From contig CP007152.1 in assembly GCA_000831005.1 (NCBI GenBank), forward strand, positions 4,092,001-4,156,000: a DNA stretch of 64,000 nucleotides, in the 5' to 3' direction. Under the pieces are notes generated by a model. It did no database searches, was not told the DNA's origin, and worked only from the letters and a program-made list of their open reading frames with translations. How positions within the stretch are numbered: the first letter of the stretch is position 1; every line of letters starts with the position of its first letter. Below, piece after piece: positions 34,140 through 43,529 of this stretch. A program made the position numbers and the translations under genes. This DNA is from Marinobacter salarius (GTDB taxonomy: Bacteria > Pseudomonadota > Gammaproteobacteria > Pseudomonadales > Oleiphilaceae).

Positions 34140-34751
34140 CTAGACCAGCTGGCTTATTTCGGCGCCCTCCGGAATCTGGGAAGGATAATCAGGTTCCCGG
34201 TCCTTGAGCATATTGGCCAGCCGGCGCTCCCGCACTTTATAAACCGAAGGGTCCAGACGGAGCACCTTCAGCGGCACGGGGTCACCCTCTCGTAACTTAT
34301 CAAACAGCCCGGCCTTGCTGAGATAATAAGCACCACTATAGTTTCTTCCGTTGAACTGGAAATCATACTCTACGAGCAAATTGCACAGGTGATAGCCCTC
34401 ACCCCTGGGATTGTTATTTTGGTCGTACTCCTGATGGAACTGGCATTCAGTCGACTTACTGGTCAAGACCCCATCGACCTCAACCCCATATTTTCGCAAC
34501 AAGGCCTGGTCGTAGTAGTAACTCACGCCGGAGTGAGCGGTGACGAAAGCTGTGACAAACGTTGCCGATCCAATCAGAGCGAACAGGCCACCGAAAGCCA
34601 TAGCTCCCACTTCGCCAAAGCCAGTAGCAAAGATGCCCCCTCCGACAAGGCCAAAAGCCAACCCGATTCCAAGCAAAATGAAGAAGGCACTGGCGTTGTC
34701 TTTTACGGCCGTCCAAAGCAGCGACCAGTCGGTTCCATACTTTCTTTTCAC
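34140..34751 (-). CDS. DUF3592-like membrane protein in the T6SS island (immunity candidate)
   Basis: 203 aa. Two membrane helices (about residues 18-42 and 47-70) are followed by a beta-rich domain. Its GVEVDGVLTSK, YDFQFNGRNYSG and LREGDPVPLKVLRLDPSVYKV strands follow the pattern of DUF3592-type small membrane proteins. Two cysteines (TECQF, HLCNL) could form a disulfide if the domain is periplasmic. It starts 32 bases after the FGE-like lipoprotein stop and so belongs to the same run. Such proteins occur beside T6SS effectors, but neutralising activity is not shown here. Confidence 0.6.
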   Translation of the reverse strand: MKRKYGTDWSLLWTAVKDNASAFFILLGIGLAFGLVGGGIFATGFGEVGAMAFGGLFALIGSATFVTAFVTAHSGVSYYYDQALLRKYGVEVDGVLTSKSTECQFHQEYDQNNNPRGEGYHLCNLLVEYDFQFNGRNYSGAYYLSKAGLFDKLREGDPVPLKVLRLDPSVYKVRERRLANMLKDREPDYPSQIPEGAEISQLV

Positions 34752-34783
34752 TTAGGAGCTTCCTTGCTTACCTGGACCGCGAT

Positions 34784-35740
34784 TTAATTGATTGGCTCGG
34801 GGGAATTGACCACGCAGCGAAAGCCATTCCCACCGCCGTCAATGGGCTCTCCAGAGCGAAAGAACACCGTCCCAGCCCCTGCCATATACTCTCCGTGACC
34901 CGCCCAGTCTCGCACTGTTTTTTCAGGAGTATGAGAACCTACCGGTTGCTCCGGGCCTGACGGATTATTCATGGCAATGTGTTCGTAATAATCTTCCTGA
35001 AACCAATCCCGTGTCCATTCGGCTACGTTTCCCGTCATATCATATAGCCCCAAAGGATTCGGAGGATAACTTCCGACTGAACGGCGCTCGAAGGTTGCTG
35101 AAGAATGAATAAGCGCATTTCCCTCTGGTGGCGTGCCGGGGTCGATATACTCCCGTGGAGGCCGGAGGTATGGGTCTTTTTCCACAAGCCCAGTATCAGT
35201 GGCATAAGGTATGTTTCGACCACGACTTCTCGCTGCAAATTCCCATTGCGCTTCTGTCGGAAGCGCAAAAGGCAGGCCTGTTTGTTTGCCCAGCCAATCA
35301 CAATACCCCTCGGCCTCGGCAAAATTCGGAGCTCGCGCCGGTTTCTGGCGAAAATACGGAGAAAGCGGATCATCAGACACTTGGGCATATCGTCGCTGTG
35401 ATGGTCGATCGTCGTACCGATCTAGATGTCCGGTTTCTTTTAGGTAAAGCATAAACTCACCCCAGGTAGTTTCATACTTCGAGATCGAATAACCAGCCAG
35501 TTTGACGGCCTTAGCTGGGCGGCTGTATTGGTTCCAGGTGACGTGCGGAGTCCCAGTGTCCTTTTCCCCCACATCACCGATTTCGAAGGTGCCGCCCTTT
35601 ACGAAAACCTGATTGGCGACGGACTTCGAAGCCAAACGATCTAGACTTTCTGCATTTGGGTAACCCGCATGGTTTCCACATGCAGAAAGGAACAGAACAC
35701 CCACTATTACAAAGAATTTATCGCGACACTTCGGGATCAT
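34784..35740 (-). CDS. Formylglycine-generating-enzyme-like (SUMF1) lipoprotein
   Basis: 318 aa. The signal peptide ends in the lipobox LFLSAC-G, so the protein is a membrane-anchored periplasmic or outer-membrane lipoprotein. The FGE/SUMF1 fold is plain: FVKGGTFEIGD, ISKYETTWGEF, LPTEAQWEFAARS, GLYDMTGNVAEWTRDW and the final GFRCVV. The cysteine pair that binds copper in true formylglycine enzymes is not obvious, so a binding role is more likely than sulfatase activation. Related lipoproteins act in T6SS regulation (TagR) and occur in effector operons. It begins 8 bases after the candidate effector. Confidence 0.82.
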   Translation of the reverse strand: MIPKCRDKFFVIVGVLFLSACGNHAGYPNAESLDRLASKSVANQVFVKGGTFEIGDVGEKDTGTPHVTWNQYSRPAKAVKLAGYSISKYETTWGEFMLYLKETGHLDRYDDRPSQRRYAQVSDDPLSPYFRQKPARAPNFAEAEGYCDWLGKQTGLPFALPTEAQWEFAARSRGRNIPYATDTGLVEKDPYLRPPREYIDPGTPPEGNALIHSSATFERRSVGSYPPNPLGLYDMTGNVAEWTRDWFQEDYYEHIAMNNPSGPEQPVGSHTPEKTVRDWAGHGEYMAGAGTVFFRSGEPIDGGGNGFRCVVNSPEPIN

Positions 35741-35748
35741 TTCAGCTC

Positions 35749-37859
35749 CTAGACTATGTCACATACCCGGCATACGCCGAATGGATCCAGCTTGACTGGC
35801 CGACCTGCAATCGCCGCTTCGTCTTTAAGCTGGTGAATGAAGAGTTGTCTTTCAGGCTTGCCCATACCCACAAAGTCGAAGAGTCGGTGAAGATTATTAC
35901 CAAACTCGTCTAGGCGCGCCAATCCGTCTGGATTCATTCGGACAACTGTTTCGTGAAAGTCTCGCCAACTCTGGAAGGTCGGAAGAATCTCTTTAGCCAC
36001 CTGAACTTTTTTATCACTTTCATCTATAAAGCCTGGCGTTACCCACCAGTCATGAAGCAAACAATCCAACACTATTCCCTTTACCTCAGGTGGAGAGTGC
36101 AGAAAAACACCCCGTTCCCCTCGCCTAAAATCTTCAAGCATGTTTTCAGCCAGAACGGTTCCTTTCTTCTCCCTTTCATAATCGGAGAAAAAATCGGTCA
36201 ACTGCCCAACCACTGAATCAATAGATTCGCCGGCAAACTCTCCAGCTGCCTCAGCCCAAGTCAGCCCGCGACTCAACGCTGTAAGACTTAAACGCTGGTA
36301 CCAGAGAAAGGAATTTGTATCTGGGTCAAACAACTCAAGGTATCTAAAGTCCACATCCAGTAATGCGTTGTAGATAAAATGCAGCATCCTTACGATCTGG
36401 TTTACCCCCACCTCTAGCAAAAAGCTCCCGCTGCCCCAACCCCAAGAACCAGTCCTGCGTGGAGGTTGAAATAAAACTTGCCTGTCTCCCGGCTGAACAT
36501 CAGCCGCGCCTCAAACTCACCCGCTGCCCCCAACGCAGCCTCGACCTTCTGGCCAATCTTACAGAGCGTACCCCAGTTGCTGTCAGCGGAGAGCACGTCC
36601 TGCCAGCGCAGCTCACCAGCGAGCTCACATCCACCACGAATGCCGGCAAAAACATTAGCCTCGCCACCCATACTCTGCCCTTTCTTTCGAGCAGCAATGC
36701 CTTTGATGTTCGGGATGCCCTCTGAGCTATCGACATGTATATTGCCCGCCAAAATAGCGGACGCACCGGCAAAACCCGAGGCTGTAATTGCGAGGGCAGC
36801 CTGGAAATGACCGAGTGATTCATACTTTAGCGGGCCATTCCAGCCACCTTCCCGGTAAAAAACACGGATTTCACTTCGGTTGCTTGCCGGGAACGCCTGC
36901 TCAACGGTGACTTTCCCTTCCGCAAGCGCATACTGAGCTTCCGCCTTGGCCTGAAGATGTACTTTTCCGTTAGCGGGGTTAATTTCCGCATGCCCGCTCG
37001 CTCCAGCGGCAAAACGCATGAACTGGGCCTCCGCGGAGGCATCAAAACCCGTTTCAGCTACCTGTTTTTCCTGGTTCTTTCCCCAGATTGACCAGGTTGC
37101 TTCATCGTAAAACTGATTGAGCGACTGCATGATGGATCCATTCGGGTCAGGCTTCCAAAGCTCTAGCTTCACTTGTACCTTGAGCTTGCTTTGCAGTGAA
37201 TCCGCAAGTTTCCCGCCATCGACACCATCCTCTGTCAGCCAACCCTCACTACGAGCCTTGTCCCGGGCAGCAATACTGTAACGACGCGAGTGTGTTTTCA
37301 TCTTGTCGGAGCGCACAAAAGTGCGATGCTTCTTACCAGACAGACGTTTGATTTCCGTGAGCTTCGGTGTCGATTGCACCCCGTCAGGAATCGCTCCCAG
37401 CTCTGCGAGATGTTCAATGATTTCCTGCTTGCGCTGCTGAACTGGCGTCAATACCTGACCTTCGCCTTCCGAGGGCGTGCTCTCGGCGTCCTCTGCGCCC
37501 TCAGAAAGACTCTTGAGATCGGAATAGAAAGCTTCGATCAAATCACAAATAGCCTTCTCTTCCGCCTCCAGCTCTTTCTCTTCTTCCTCTGTGAGCAGGA
37601 TCAGCTCATCAGACCCGGTCGCGTGGTAGATCTCCACGACCTTGTCCTGACAGGGTGACTGCTCGATGGCTTTGCCCGGCACCGAGCGCGCTGTGATGAC
37701 CTCGTCGGCGGCAGGAACTGCGAGTTTCTGGCCCGGATTTATCCGATTGGGGTTTTCTATCGAAGGATTCAGACGAAGCAAGCGAGTAACCGTTGCGTTG
37801 TGCTGTCTGGCTATAGCGGACAGGGTGTCCCCGGAAACAACTTCATAGCTTGCAGGCAT
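35749..37859 (-). CDS. LysM-headed candidate T6SS effector (frame broken once)
   Basis: Two adjoining frames become one 703-aa protein if one base is restored in the A-run 36419-36423. A LysM motif occupies residues about 4-50 (YEVVSGDTLSAIARQHN and INPGQKLAVP). An acidic helical segment (about 90-125) and a charged middle region follow. Gly/Ala-rich hydrophobic segments (ITASGFAGASAILAG and HAGLVLGVGAAGAF) come next, then a helical C-terminal domain of about 220 aa (LHFIYNALLDVDFRYLEL). No signal peptide or known catalytic motif is seen. The stop of the DUF4123 chaperone overlaps this start by one base. Position and layout suggest a VgrG-delivered toxin, perhaps membrane-active; the activity is unknown. 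Confidence 0.7.
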
Positions 37860-38671
37860 TATGCATCTCCATATGACATCATGCTGTCGATTATCTCCAG
37901 CCGCTGCCCAGCTGGTTTGTCTTCCGACTGTAGTACTGCCAGAGCATCCGGCTCTTCCAATCGATCACCGTAATAGCAGGCAAGCTCGGCATAGGTGGCA
38001 ATATCCCCTTGGGCCTGGAAGCCAAACGAGCTGGCCCTTAACACGATCTGGTCGATTCTAGACATTGATTCTGGAGTAACTGGCCACCCCGCCTGATGAA
38101 CCAGTTTTTTCCGGAACACAGCTTCGTTGCCGGCCTCAATCGCCCTGAGATGTTCCTCGCTAAGCTGGAACCATCCCTCATTCGACGCTTCCTGACTCTC
38201 ACTTGTGCCCGGAACCTCAACGGTTTTCCACCCGTCTACCGGTGCAAAATAGTGCCACCTCGTAACCGGCCCGCTGAATATCGTCAGCTCGTGATCTGAA
38301 AGTGATGACAGAAGGGGGTCAATCTGGCTTGGGGAATAGAAACGGAGATAGGCGAGAGCCCCGTCCGGCAACCGTACACTGATCAGACTACGCAAATGAT
38401 TTCCGAGCGTATGAATATCTGCTCTTGATTCGATAGCGATGCCATCCGATCTCCAATTATCCACGTCTCCCCGCAACCTACTGTTTTCAGAAGGGCGGAC
38501 AATACAGGGACTGACTTCTTTAACCGGCTCGTGAGGCGTACTTCGGTACAAAAGATCCATTTCAGGTCGGTCATCACGTTCATAAATAAACCGGGGGGCA
38601 TCGATCCGTGCCCCATCCAAAATCAGGAATAGGTCACCGCTATGAGTTGCTCCACAATCGGGAAATGTCAC
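37859..38671 (-). CDS. DUF4123 effector chaperone (Tap/TEC type)
   Basis: About 270 aa. I start at GTG 38669-38671 (MTFPDCGATH) because GGGGAGG lies 6 bases upstream and because the longer frame would overlap vgrG by 62 bases. The N-terminal part (FLILDGARIDA, ALAYLRFYSPSQIDPLLSSL, FSGPVTRWHYF) follows the DUF4123 pattern. DUF4123 proteins bind a T6SS effector and load it onto the C-terminal end of the cognate VgrG. It sits exactly between the vgrG remnant (1-base gap) and the LysM protein (1-base overlap), which ties the three together. Confidence 0.78.
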   Translation of the reverse strand: MTFPDCGATHSGDLFLILDGARIDAPRFIYERDDRPEMDLLYRSTPHEPVKEVSPCIVRPSENSRLRGDVDNWRSDGIAIESRADIHTLGNHLRSLISVRLPDGALAYLRFYSPSQIDPLLSSLSDHELTIFSGPVTRWHYFAPVDGWKTVEVPGTSESQEASNEGWFQLSEEHLRAIEAGNEAVFRKKLVHQAGWPVTPESMSRIDQIVLRASSFGFQAQGDIATYAELACYYGDRLEEPDALAVLQSEDKPAGQRLEIIDSMMSYGDA

Positions 38672-38672
38672 G

Positions 38673-39660
38673 TCAAACCTCCCCGGCACATGCACAGGGC
38701 TCGGAGGTGCAGATGCCATCTTCCTGTCGCCCACATTGTCTACTCAGAGCGATGTCATCCCGAGCTACCGCCTTGAGCTTCGACACCGGGCTCGGTTGGG
38801 GCGAAGCATTGTTGCGCTGTCCAGTTTCCGCCAGGGTCCCTTCCCCCTTGTTGCATCCTTCTGCACTTAAACTCTTCGGCACACCCGGCGCTTGAGCTGC
38901 TACAGGGGTGCCCACGCCCGGGCCACCCCCGGAATTCATCTTCACCATAGGCCCGGACACAGTCACACCACTGGGGTCCACCTTCACAAAACTCCCCCCA
39001 GCCTTGAGGGTCACTTCCGCGCCCGCTTCGATCACGATTTTCATACCGGCCTTGTGGTGGATTTCGCTGCCGGCTTCGATGAGCTGGTTCTTGCCCTGTT
39101 TGCTGTGGTGGCTGCCGTTGACGATGAGGCTCGAGTCACCGCCGATGGATTCCCGTTTCTCACCATCCACGGTGGCGTGGTCATTGCCCTTGATGTGGGT
39201 TTTGCGATGGTTATCCACCGTTAGGTGACTGTCATTCCTGATGACTTCGGTGCGGTTGTTTTCCGTCAGCAGGTCCAGGTCTTTCTGGGCGTGGACATAG
39301 ATCTGTTCCTTGTCCGCTTCGTCCTCGAACCGCAGTTCGTTGCTACCCTCACCCTTGTGGGTCTGGGTTTTGAGGGTGGTGCGGGTCTTGTGCTCCGGCA
39401 GCGCGTACGGCGGCGTGTTGGTGGCGTGGTAGGTTCTTCCGGTAATGATCGGCTGGTCCGGGTCGCCGTCCAGGAAGCTGACGATGACTTCGTTGCCGAT
39501 TCTCGGCAGCGCCATGAAGCCATACTGGCCACCGGCCCAGCCTTGGCTGACTCTGAGCCAGGCGCTGCTGTGTTCGTCGTTTTTACTGTAACGGTCCCAC
39601 GGGAATCGGACTTTGACGCGTCCGTGTTCGTCGCAGTGGATCTCTTCGCCTTTGGGGTTA
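38673..39660 (-). pseudogene. vgrG: VgrG spike protein, 3' part only (N-terminal half missing)
   Basis: About 329 codons of VgrG remain. The gp5 OB-fold start is recognisable ([65 protein letters not shown]). The triplex beta-helix ([32 protein letters not shown]) and a C-terminal extension with a Cys-rich end ([16 protein letters not shown]) follow. The gp27-like half, some 300 residues, is absent: a TAA is in frame just above 39660, and the opposite strand continues as another gene. The only ATG left is inside (39515). A spike needs both halves, so this copy is inactive unless the junction is an assembly fault. Confidence 0.85.
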
Positions 39661-39683
39661 GCTTACCGGGACTTCGTTTGCTG

Positions 39684-40760
39684 ATGATCGGTCTGTTGGT
39701 CATTCCGGCGGCCCTGCAGGCGCAAGGCGGGGATGAGGAGCGCGAGGTGCTCACTGTCGTCACTTGGGGTGGTGCCTACGAGGAGAGTCAGCGAAGGGCC
39801 TATTTTGAGCCATATACGGCGGCAACCGGTGTCGAGATTGAGACTGTGCATTACGACGGCGGAGTGAAGGCCTTGCGGGAGCATCTTGCCGATGGTGATG
39901 CCGAGTGGGATGTGATTGACATGATACAGTCCGACGCCAGCGCCGCCTGTGAGGAAGGCCTGCTGGATATCGTTGAACCGGACATTCTGGTACCGGCCCC
40001 CGATGGTACGCCGGCCGTGGATGACTTCATGGACGACGCCATTCACCGGTGTTTTATCACCCAGATTGTGTTCTCAACCGTTATTGCCTTCGACAACCGG
40101 GCGTTCCCGGGGGTAAAGCCAGACAGCGTGGAGGATTTCTTCAATCTGGAGGATTTTCCAGGAAAGCGGGCGCTCAGAAAATCGCCGGTTGGGCTCTTCG
40201 AATGGGCGCTGCTGTCACTTTCGGTGCCGAGAGAGCAGCTTTACGATCTGCTCAGTACCCGGCGCGGGCTTGAGTTGGCGTCCCAGCGGCTGGATGACAT
40301 CCGCGAGGCCATCATCTGGTGGACCCGTGGCGACGAATCAGTGGAACTGCTGACCAGTGGCGAGGCTGCCATGGCTACGGGCTACAATGGTCGATTCTTC
40401 CATGCGAGGGCGATGGAAGGTGCCCCGATCTCGGTTATATGGGACGGACAGTTGATTGGCTTTAACAGTTGGGCGATTCCCCGTGGCACCGATCAGTCAG
40501 ACCAGGCAGCGGATTTTATCGCCTTTGCAACCCGGGCAGAAAACATGGCCGCCCAGGCCAACCTGATCAGCTATGGGCCAACACGCAAGTCGGCCCAGCA
40601 GAGGGTTGGGTTGCACACTGATGCAGGGGTGCCCATGCGGCCCTACATGCCGACCGCTCCCTCTCATTTGGACAATGCTGTAATCCGTGACCACCATTGG
40701 TATTCGCAGACCGTTGATCTGCGGGAGCAATGGTTTCTGGAGTGGTTGGAGCGCCAGTAG
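39684..40760 (+). CDS. Polyamine-type ABC transporter periplasmic binding protein (5' end probably cut)
   Basis: About 358 aa from ATG 39684. It opens in the middle of a signal-peptide-like stretch (LRLLMIGLLVIPAALQAQ), with no ribosome site upstream, so the true start was probably lost at the vgrG junction. VLTVVTWGGAYEESQRRAYFEPYTAATGVEIE is a PotD/PotF-type start, and WDVIDMIQSD and VIWDGQLIGFNSWAIPRGT fit the spermidine/putrescine-binding family. It would capture polyamines or a similar solute in the periplasm; no permease or ATPase gene is adjacent. The long upstream frame reads antisense to vgrG and is not real. Confidence 0.8.
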   Translation: MIGLLVIPAALQAQGGDEEREVLTVVTWGGAYEESQRRAYFEPYTAATGVEIETVHYDGGVKALREHLADGDAEWDVIDMIQSDASAACEEGLLDIVEPDILVPAPDGTPAVDDFMDDAIHRCFITQIVFSTVIAFDNRAFPGVKPDSVEDFFNLEDFPGKRALRKSPVGLFEWALLSLSVPREQLYDLLSTRRGLELASQRLDDIREAIIWWTRGDESVELLTSGEAAMATGYNGRFFHARAMEGAPISVIWDGQLIGFNSWAIPRGTDQSDQAADFIAFATRAENMAAQANLISYGPTRKSAQQRVGLHTDAGVPMRPYMPTAPSHLDNAVIRDHHWYSQTVDLREQWFLEWLERQ

Positions 40761-40765
40761 GGCGT

Positions 40766-41908
40766 TCAGATCAGTTCGCAGGCCTCCGTAATCACCCGGT
40801 TTCGGCCAGCGGCCTTGGCGCGGTATAGCATGGCGTCGGCCCGGCTGATGGCATCCTCGATGCCCTGTCCAGGCAGGTACTCGGCAATACCGACGGTGGC
40901 AGTCACGGAGACACCCGCGATGGGTGCCCTTTCAATGGCGCGGCGGCAGCGTTGTGCGGCGTGGCGGGCGCTGCGAAGGTCCACGCCCGGTGTGGCGACG
41001 AGGAATTCGTCTCCGCCCCAGCGTGCGGCGAGGTCCACTTCACGAACGGTTTTGGAAAGGATGTCTGCAAACCCGCGAATCACCGCATCACCGATTTCGT
41101 GGCCGTAGTCATCGTTGATGCTCTTGAATTCGTCAATATCAATCAGAATGATGGTCAGAGGGCGCTGGTATCGGTCTGCCTGGGCGGCTTCGGCAGACAG
41201 GAAACGGTCAGCACCCCGGCGGTTTGCCAGGCCGCATAGCGGGTCTGTGTTCGCCCAATGGTGCAGGGTTTCAGCTCGCGCAAAGGCACTCCAGGAGCGT
41301 TCACGCAGCAGCGTTCCGGCGCTGGTAAGCACCAACAGAACGGTGAGGAACAGATGGATGCGCAGCAGGTATACCCAGTTTTGACAGTGATCGCCTGCTG
41401 CCAGGAAGCATTGAGAGACTTCCTGGGTGGCCAGCGCGCCCGAAAACAGCAAGGTCGCGACACCTGTCACCATGCCGCCCCGAAAACCAAGCGCAATAAA
41501 ACCGCCAACGATCATGATACCCACTGCCCAGTAGTGCCCGCCCGTGAGCAAAAGAAGGTGTTCGCCGAGCGGGTCGCCAACCGCAAAATGCCATGCGAGG
41601 CGGCTGAGAATCATTGTCCCGACTACAGCGACGAGGGTGATTTCCATGGTTCTGAGCTGCAAGGATCGGTGCCAGAATGCGAAGCCAAGAATGGTGAGAA
41701 TGATGGAAAAAACAGGGTAGGCGATGGTAATGAACGGATCGCTCTGTTCCCGGAAGGCCCAACTGAGCATCATGATAGCCACGGTCAGGGCCAGTACGCC
41801 AAGATAGGTACGCCGCCGGTAGGTCTCAAGGCGGTTAAGTTCTATTTTGACGGCTTGGAGATGATTTCCGGGTGCTGGATCCATAGCGTTTGTAATTCCG
41901 TTTATCAC
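40766..41908 (-). CDS. Membrane-bound diguanylate cyclase (GGDEF)
   Basis: 380 aa. Five or six membrane helices fill residues about 35-200 (YLGVLALTVAIMMLSW, WAVGIMIVGGFIALGF, IHLFLTVLLVLTSAG). The C-terminal GGDEF domain starts DPLCGLANRRG, with an intact active site RWGGDEF and the substrate segment DIDEFKSINDDYGHEIGD. It should make cyclic di-GMP from GTP. An RxxD inhibitory site upstream of GGDEF is not obvious. The gene converges with the binding protein (5-base gap), and the frame is intact. Confidence 0.92.
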   Translation of the reverse strand: MINGITNAMDPAPGNHLQAVKIELNRLETYRRRTYLGVLALTVAIMMLSWAFREQSDPFITIAYPVFSIILTILGFAFWHRSLQLRTMEITLVAVVGTMILSRLAWHFAVGDPLGEHLLLLTGGHYWAVGIMIVGGFIALGFRGGMVTGVATLLFSGALATQEVSQCFLAAGDHCQNWVYLLRIHLFLTVLLVLTSAGTLLRERSWSAFARAETLHHWANTDPLCGLANRRGADRFLSAEAAQADRYQRPLTIILIDIDEFKSINDDYGHEIGDAVIRGFADILSKTVREVDLAARWGGDEFLVATPGVDLRSARHAAQRCRRAIERAPIAGVSVTATVGIAEYLPGQGIEDAISRADAMLYRAKAAGRNRVITEACELI

Positions 41909-42060
41909 GGGCGCGCTTGAGGCGCCGACATAACCACAGAAGATTGTAGGTATTTGCTACAGATATTATCGTGCATTCCGTGCGCGAGTCCACGTTTGCC
42001 AACCGATGTTATCTGGCGGGATCATAGGAATCTGGCAATTTGTTAGAGTAGACAGTCGTC

Positions 42061-42456
42061 ATGGGCAACGTTTATCAGATTCTCGCCGATACCGTCCTGA
42101 CCATTCATCTGCTGGTGGTGGCCTTCGTTCTGTTCGGGTTGGTTCTGGTGCTGGCGGGCAACGGCCTGGGTTGGCGTTGGGTGAACAACTTGTGGTTCCG
42201 GCTGGCCCATCTGGGCGCGATTGCCATCGTGGTTGCAGAGGCCTGGCTTGGTATTGTCTGCCCGTTGACCACGCTGGAAATATGGCTACGGTCAAAGGCG
42301 GGTGTTGATGGCTACACCGGCAGCTTTATCGAGCATTGGCTGCAGCAGATTCTCTATTACGATGCGCCTGCCTGGGTGTTCATTGCCGCCTATACGGTAT
42401 TTGGGCTTCTGGTCGTCGCTACCTGGTGGTGGTTTCCGCCTCGCTCGCGCAGATAG
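42061..42456 (+). CDS. DUF2784 family membrane protein
   Basis: 131 aa with four predicted helices: ILADTVLTIHLLVVAFVLFGLVLV, LAHLGAIAIVVAEAWLGIVCPL, a short amphipathic segment, and FIAAYTVFGLLVVATWWWF. The CPLTTLE and GFIEHW-like SFIEHWLQQILYYD motifs match DUF2784, a family without a known function. The ATG at 42061 has a poor ribosome site. It ends 35 bases before the exchanger gene and may be co-transcribed with it. Confidence 0.8.
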   Translation: MGNVYQILADTVLTIHLLVVAFVLFGLVLVLAGNGLGWRWVNNLWFRLAHLGAIAIVVAEAWLGIVCPLTTLEIWLRSKAGVDGYTGSFIEHWLQQILYYDAPAWVFIAAYTVFGLLVVATWWWFPPRSRR

Positions 42457-42491
42457 GCGCCATTCTCTCTTTTTCCAAGGAGATTTTTAAC

Positions 42492-43529
42492 GTGGAGCTA
42501 TCGTCTCCCGGAAGCTGGACCCTTCTTCAGGGTAGTCTCGTGTTTTTCGTGTGTGCCGCCATTATTGCGCTGGCCGGTACGCGTATCACACGGGTTGTGG
42601 ACCAACTCGCTGACCGCACAGGAATAGGAGAGGCCGCTGCGGGTGCGGTGCTTCTGGGGGCGTCGACATCCCTGGGTGGGTCGGTGCTGTCGGTGACTGC
42701 AGCGTGGCACGGCAACGCGGAACTGGCCGTGAGCAACGCTTTGGGTGGCATTGCTGTCCAGACGTTTTTCCTTGCGGTGGCGGACATGGTTTATCGTCGC
42801 GCCAATCTCGAGCATGCGGCTGCGTCGGTGCCGAACATGATGCAGAACGGCTTGCTGATCTGCCTGCTGGCGTTGATCCTGTTCGCGCCCCACCTGCCGG
42901 ACGTGACGTTCTTCGGTGTTCATCCGGTCACGCCGGTTCTGCTGGGTGCCTACATTTTCGGAATTTACCTGGTGAGGGACGCATCGGAATCGCCCATGTG
43001 GCGGCCTTCAATAACCAGGGACACGCGGGAAGACGAGCCTGACGACGTAACAGCCATGCCGCCGCTGCTACGGCTTTGGATTGAATTTCTGGCGCTGATG
43101 CTGGTGCTCGGAATTGCAGGCTGGATGCTGGAGCCGGCGGCAACGGTGATTGCAGACAGGGCTAACCTGAGCCAGACGATTGTTGGCGTGATGTTGACGG
43201 CGATCAGTACGTCAATACCCGAGCTGGTGACGTCCATAGCCGCGGTTCGCCGAGGCGCGCTGACCTTGGCCGTAAGCGGTATCATTGGCGGCAACGCGTT
43301 CGACACGCTGTTTACTGCAGCCTCCGATATCGCCTACCGGGACGGGTCGATCTACCATGCCATGCCGGAGGATTCGGTATTCTGGGCGGCGCTCACCCTA
43401 TTGATGTCCGGCGTGCTGATGATGGGATTAATCCGCCGAGAGCGTCACGGTATCGGTCAGATCGGCACAGAAAGCGTGGTTATCATGGTTCTCTATCTGC
43501 TGGGCGTAGTGTTGTTACTGGCTGGCTAG
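42492..43529 (+). CDS. Sodium/calcium exchanger-family (CaCA) membrane protein
   Basis: 345 aa from GTG 42492 (MELSSPGSWTLLQGS), chosen because AAGGAG lies 9 bases upstream; the longer frame reads through the DUF2784 gene. Ten or eleven helices form two inverted halves. The alpha-1 repeat is VLLGASTSLGGSVLSV. The alpha-2 repeat is ISTSIPELVTSIAAVRRG followed by SGIIGGNAFDTLF, where the acidic residue and Asn-Asp pair bind cations. Alpha-1 has Gly-Gly where a Glu-Leu pair is usual, so ion specificity may differ. It probably exchanges a cation for Na+ or H+ at the inner membrane. Confidence 0.82.
   Translation: MELSSPGSWTLLQGSLVFFVCAAIIALAGTRITRVVDQLADRTGIGEAAAGAVLLGASTSLGGSVLSVTAAWHGNAELAVSNALGGIAVQTFFLAVADMVYRRANLEHAAASVPNMMQNGLLICLLALILFAPHLPDVTFFGVHPVTPVLLGAYIFGIYLVRDASESPMWRPSITRDTREDEPDDVTAMPPLLRLWIEFLALMLVLGIAGWMLEPAATVIADRANLSQTIVGVMLTAISTSIPELVTSIAAVRRGALTLAVSGIIGGNAFDTLFTAASDIAYRDGSIYHAMPEDSVFWAALTLLMSGVLMMGLIRRERHGIGQIGTESVVIMVLYLLGVVLLLAG

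Noticed and set aside
38673-38734. ATG 38734 or 38719 as the DUF4123 start.
   Set aside because: Both lie well inside vgrG and lack a ribosome site; GTG 38671 has GGGGAGG at a 6-base spacing and follows the vgrG stop.
39225-39680. Open plus-strand frame ahead of the polyamine-type binding protein as part of that protein.
   Set aside because: It is antisense to clear VgrG coding sequence and reads as a low-complexity hydrophobic shadow.
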